Shown: positions 6,349-8,652 of the stretch, in pieces
How the letters are laid out: the number at the start of each line of letters is the position of its first letter
How positions within the stretch are numbered: position 1 is the first letter of the stretch
Made by a program: the position numbers and the translations under genes
Assembly: GCA_028699365.1 (NCBI GenBank)
Contig: JAQVUQ010000095.1
Coordinates: forward strand, 1-8,652
Reading direction: 5' to 3'
DNA length: 8,652 nucleotides
From: a bacterium
Lineage (GTDB): Bacteria; UBP13; UBA5359
The notes under the pieces: model-generated
What the model saw: the letters and a program-made list of their open reading frames with translations, nothing else
Told to the model about the DNA's origin: nothing
Databases searched by the model: none

Positions 6349-8652
6349 TCAGCTCTTTACAACGGCGTAATTAATCATGAGCCATGGACCGGCTCCTACA
6401 GTCCCTTTCTTCTCCAGGTTTTCTATAAGCAAAGTATTTTTTCCGACATTAAGAAATGAGGGCTGTAGCGGAAATTCTTTTATTGTCCATTTCTCATTAT
6501 TAAAGCCGCTATCTTGAATCTCTCCTTCAAAGATCAGATTATCGTTCATTAGAATACGCATCCGAAATCCCTTATCTCCGTAATCGGCTAAACCTGATAT
6601 TGCAAGTTTGCAATTATGATCATAAGAAGCAGCAAGACTGAAGTCCGCACTCATCCGGCTAACATTCTCGGTACCATAAACCCAAGCTGCATGTCTTTTC
6701 ACATTTTTAGCAGCCTCACCGACAATACCTTTATATCCTCCTGAAAAATCATAAGGAACTAGAAATACATCGTCAGATTTTGCACCAGTCTCCTTACATG
6801 CCTGAACTTTAACCTCATGAAGAGCTTCCTCATATCCGTTTATATCTTCCTTTTCAACCCTTGCGACAAACTTTTCCCAAATATCGGTATGCCATTTCAT
6901 CCCCGGTAACAATAAAGGATTCCTGCATTGCTGCTCTACCTGCCTAAAAGCCAGTTTCAACTCGTCAAGCCAAATGCGCAATTCCGGTAACAATTTTCTG
7001 TTTCCGGGAGTTACCCGCCCTTCTCCAAATTGATCAAACCTGGATATTTTTTCTCGCCAGTTCATGAGCAAAGGGTACATATCAGGACCGGCTATTTGTG
7101 CTACAGCAGTTTTCAACGATTCCTCCGGATCATAGTTCTCAGGATTCCAGAGATAGTCGCCCAAGGTTGCCAGGCATACTCTATAGTGCCCCCAGCTATA
7201 ACCAGCCATCATATATGTGCTCAAACATCGCTGAAAATCAGCCGGGAATTGCGTTTTGAAATCTTTGGGATCAAAGTAATAACTATACCCAGGGTGGGGT
7301 CCACCAAAAAGATTATCAAAATATGCCGTATTTCTTCCCAGTAGTCCAACCCACTGCTGAACATTCTCTTGAGTAACTCTTCGAGAGATAACATCGGGTC
7401 CCGTCCAAAAAACCTCCACATTACGAGGTATATTCGCTCCCAAAAACCTTAGATAATCATCTCCATTTTCATACTTACCCAGTCCCTCTGCCTGCCATTT
7501 ACTCATATAGAAAGGAGGGCAAAAGAAAAATCTGAAGTCAGGATTATCTTTTTTTAGAAGTGCGCATATTCGGTTGATCAAATATGCATGTGCATGTGCT
7601 GCATCACCAAACTTTTCCTTATCCTTGAGGTTCATCGGATAACAAGTATCATCATAATTGATACAAATTCCTCCTACACCGGCACTTAACAGAGACTTTG
7701 ACCATGCGGATACCCCTTGTATATCCTTATCTTCGGATATACGAATCTCAGCATCTTTCTTAAGGGTATTATAGCCATAGTCGGAACTATAAAATCTCAT
7801 TTTATTTCCATGGATAAGGACAATAGATATAAGTCCTCTCTGTTTCATATATACGGCTATATCTTTTATATCGCTCATACCCTCTTCATGCTGATTCTTT
7901 TTCCACGAATCCCAGCCGCCTTCGAAACTACTAAATAAAGCACCATTTAAAAATACTGTGTTGAATTTGTACTCAGGGGCAAACTTGCCATGCTGCACAA
8001 AAAACGTTCTTGTAATAGGACTGACAAAGTATCCTCTTTGCCTGAATGCCGGATAATCAAAAACCCTTGCTTCTGCCAAACATACTTCTCTGTTACGCCC
8101 GACCAGAAGTTGCCGCAAGGATTGTATCCCCCAATATTCCCCCAACTTATCATGTCCCATGCAAAGAACTATATTGCGGTTTTTATCCACTAAAGGATAA
8201 AGTAAGTATCCCTCTTCCTTATCCGGGACAATCAATTTGTTTTGCTTGAGATACTTAGCGCTCAACTGGTTATCGCCAACACTGATAATAGTCGAATATT
8301 TGTCAAGATTCTCGCCATCTTTAATGATATCTATCTTGCCGCCAAGGTTCTGGATTCGGCTGCTCAAATCTAGGATTCCGGCGTCTTCTTTGGAACCGTC
8401 TTTGCTTATTAGAATACAGGATGTATTGTTTGTGTCCTCACGGGAACACAGGGATATATATTTATTCAGATATTCCACTTTCTGAGGGGTAGGAAGAATC
8501 TTGCCTGTAAAAAACGGGGGGCTTTCACTTAATCGTGGAGCTTCTGCAAGCTCATTATTGCGGATATTCGATGTGTTATTCTTTTGGACATGCTCTGCAA
8601 GAATCTTTTCATTGCTGTTTTTGAATACTTTAATGCCTCCTTCCCCAGGCTT
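6349..8652 (-). CDS. GH84-like beta-N-acetylhexosaminidase/glycosidase, 5' end cut by window edge
   Basis: An open frame of 767 codons runs from the right edge to a TGA at 6351-6349. A GTG at 8478 could look like a start, but the same frame stays open upstream and encodes FFTGKILPTPQKVEY (47-61 of the visible part), the opening of the GH20b-type N-terminal domain that precedes GH20/GH84 catalytic barrels; the true start is therefore outside the window. The linking segment GHDKLGEYWGIQSLRQLL (167-184) and DYPAFRQRGYF (199-209) are typical of these enzymes. The barrel has GGICINYDDTCYP (327-339), with the Asp pair 334-335 matching the GH84 catalytic Asp-Asp, VFWTGPDVISRRVT (414-427) and AYFDNL (443-448). 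The later NxD of the usual GH84 WDNYxxND motif is replaced by GGPHPG. The final ~125 residues look like a beta-sandwich binding module. Likely removal of N-acetylglucosamine-type or related residues by substrate-assisted catalysis; exact specificity is unknown. Export cannot be judged because the N-terminus is missing. Confidence 0.8.
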   Translation of the reverse strand, partial: KPGEGGIKVFKNSNEKILAEHVQKNNTSNIRNNELAEAPRLSESPPFFTGKILPTPQKVEYLNKYISLCSREDTNNTSCILISKDGSKEDAGILDLSSRIQNLGGKIDIIKDGENLDKYSTIISVGDNQLSAKYLKQNKLIVPDKEEGYLLYPLVDKNRNIVLCMGHDKLGEYWGIQSLRQLLVGRNREVCLAEARVFDYPAFRQRGYFVSPITRTFFVQHGKFAPEYKFNTVFLNGALFSSFEGGWDSWKKNQHEEGMSDIKDIAVYMKQRGLISIVLIHGNKMRFYSSDYGYNTLKKDAEIRISEDKDIQGVSAWSKSLLSAGVGGICINYDDTCYPMNLKDKEKFGDAAHAHAYLINRICALLKKDNPDFRFFFCPPFYMSKWQAEGLGKYENGDDYLRFLGANIPRNVEVFWTGPDVISRRVTQENVQQWVGLLGRNTAYFDNLFGGPHPGYSYYFDPKDFKTQFPADFQRCLSTYMMAGYSWGHYRVCLATLGDYLWNPENYDPEESLKTAVAQIAGPDMYPLLMNWREKISRFDQFGEGRVTPGNRKLLPELRIWLDELKLAFRQVEQQCRNPLLLPGMKWHTDIWEKFVARVEKEDINGYEEALHEVKVQACKETGAKSDDVFLVPYDFSGGYKGIVGEAAKNVKRHAAWVYGTENVSRMSADFSLAASYDHNCKLAISGLADYGDKGFRMRILMNDNLIFEGEIQDSGFNNEKWTIKEFPLQPSFLNVGKNTLLIENLEKKGTVGAGPWLMINYAVVKS

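Noticed and set aside
8509-8521. Run of six A, one C and six G (CCCCCCGTTTTTT on the coding strand), a possible slippage site
   Set aside because: The frame is intact on both sides and joins the conserved ILPTPQ motif in the same frame, so no frameshift is evident.
8636-8642. AAGGAGG on the minus strand close to the right edge, looking like a ribosome-binding site
   Set aside because: No ATG, GTG or TTG follows at a suitable distance in the frame; the sequence lies inside the open GH84-like reading frame and codes for GEGG.

Overview
The window reads as one co-directional gene cluster on the minus strand of a bacterial chromosome. In transcription order (right to left) it holds six genes: a GH84-like glycosidase with its 5' end off the right edge; a membrane-anchored or secreted zinc phospholipase C/P1-nuclease-like protein with a C-terminal carbohydrate-binding module; a uroporphyrinogen-decarboxylase-superfamily (methyltransferase-like) protein; a cytoplasmic GH63/MGH1-like (alpha/alpha)6 glycosidase; a secreted pectate-lyase-3-like beta-helix protein; and a polysaccharide-deacetylase-like (DUF3863-like) protein cut by the left edge. 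Intergenic gaps are about 30 to 85 bp. The five visible starts all have purine-rich Shine-Dalgarno sequences, and no convincing promoter or factor-independent terminator lies between the genes, so an operon is the simplest reading.

Organism: Shine-Dalgarno use and the protein families show a bacterium. A UroD-like protein among glycosidases, together with DUF3863-like, MGH1-like and beta-helix proteins, recalls glycan-degrading lineages such as Lentisphaerota, Planctomycetota, Verrucomicrobiota, Armatimonadota or related uncultured phyla. This is family-level memory and not proof; no rRNA or taxonomic marker is present.

Layout: 1-542 DUF3863-like protein (C-terminus missing); 543-615 spacer; 616-2031 beta-helix protein; 2084-3556 GH63-like glycosidase with a GTG start; 3587-4723 UroD-like protein; 4724-4808 spacer with a weak inverted repeat; 4809-6284 PLC-like/CBM protein; 6285-6348 spacer; 6349 to the right edge, GH84-like glycosidase. 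There is no stretch above 300 bp without a gene. No tRNA, rRNA, CRISPR array, insertion sequence or transposase was seen.

Working together (inference): the exported proteins could bind and cut a complex, probably amino-sugar- or uronate-containing polysaccharide outside the cytoplasm. The GH63-like and UroD-like proteins, and perhaps the DUF3863-like one, lack signal peptides and would act on imported fragments; the UroD-like protein could move methyl groups. No transporter, SusC/SusD pair, regulator or sulfatase is visible here, so the substrate is not determined.
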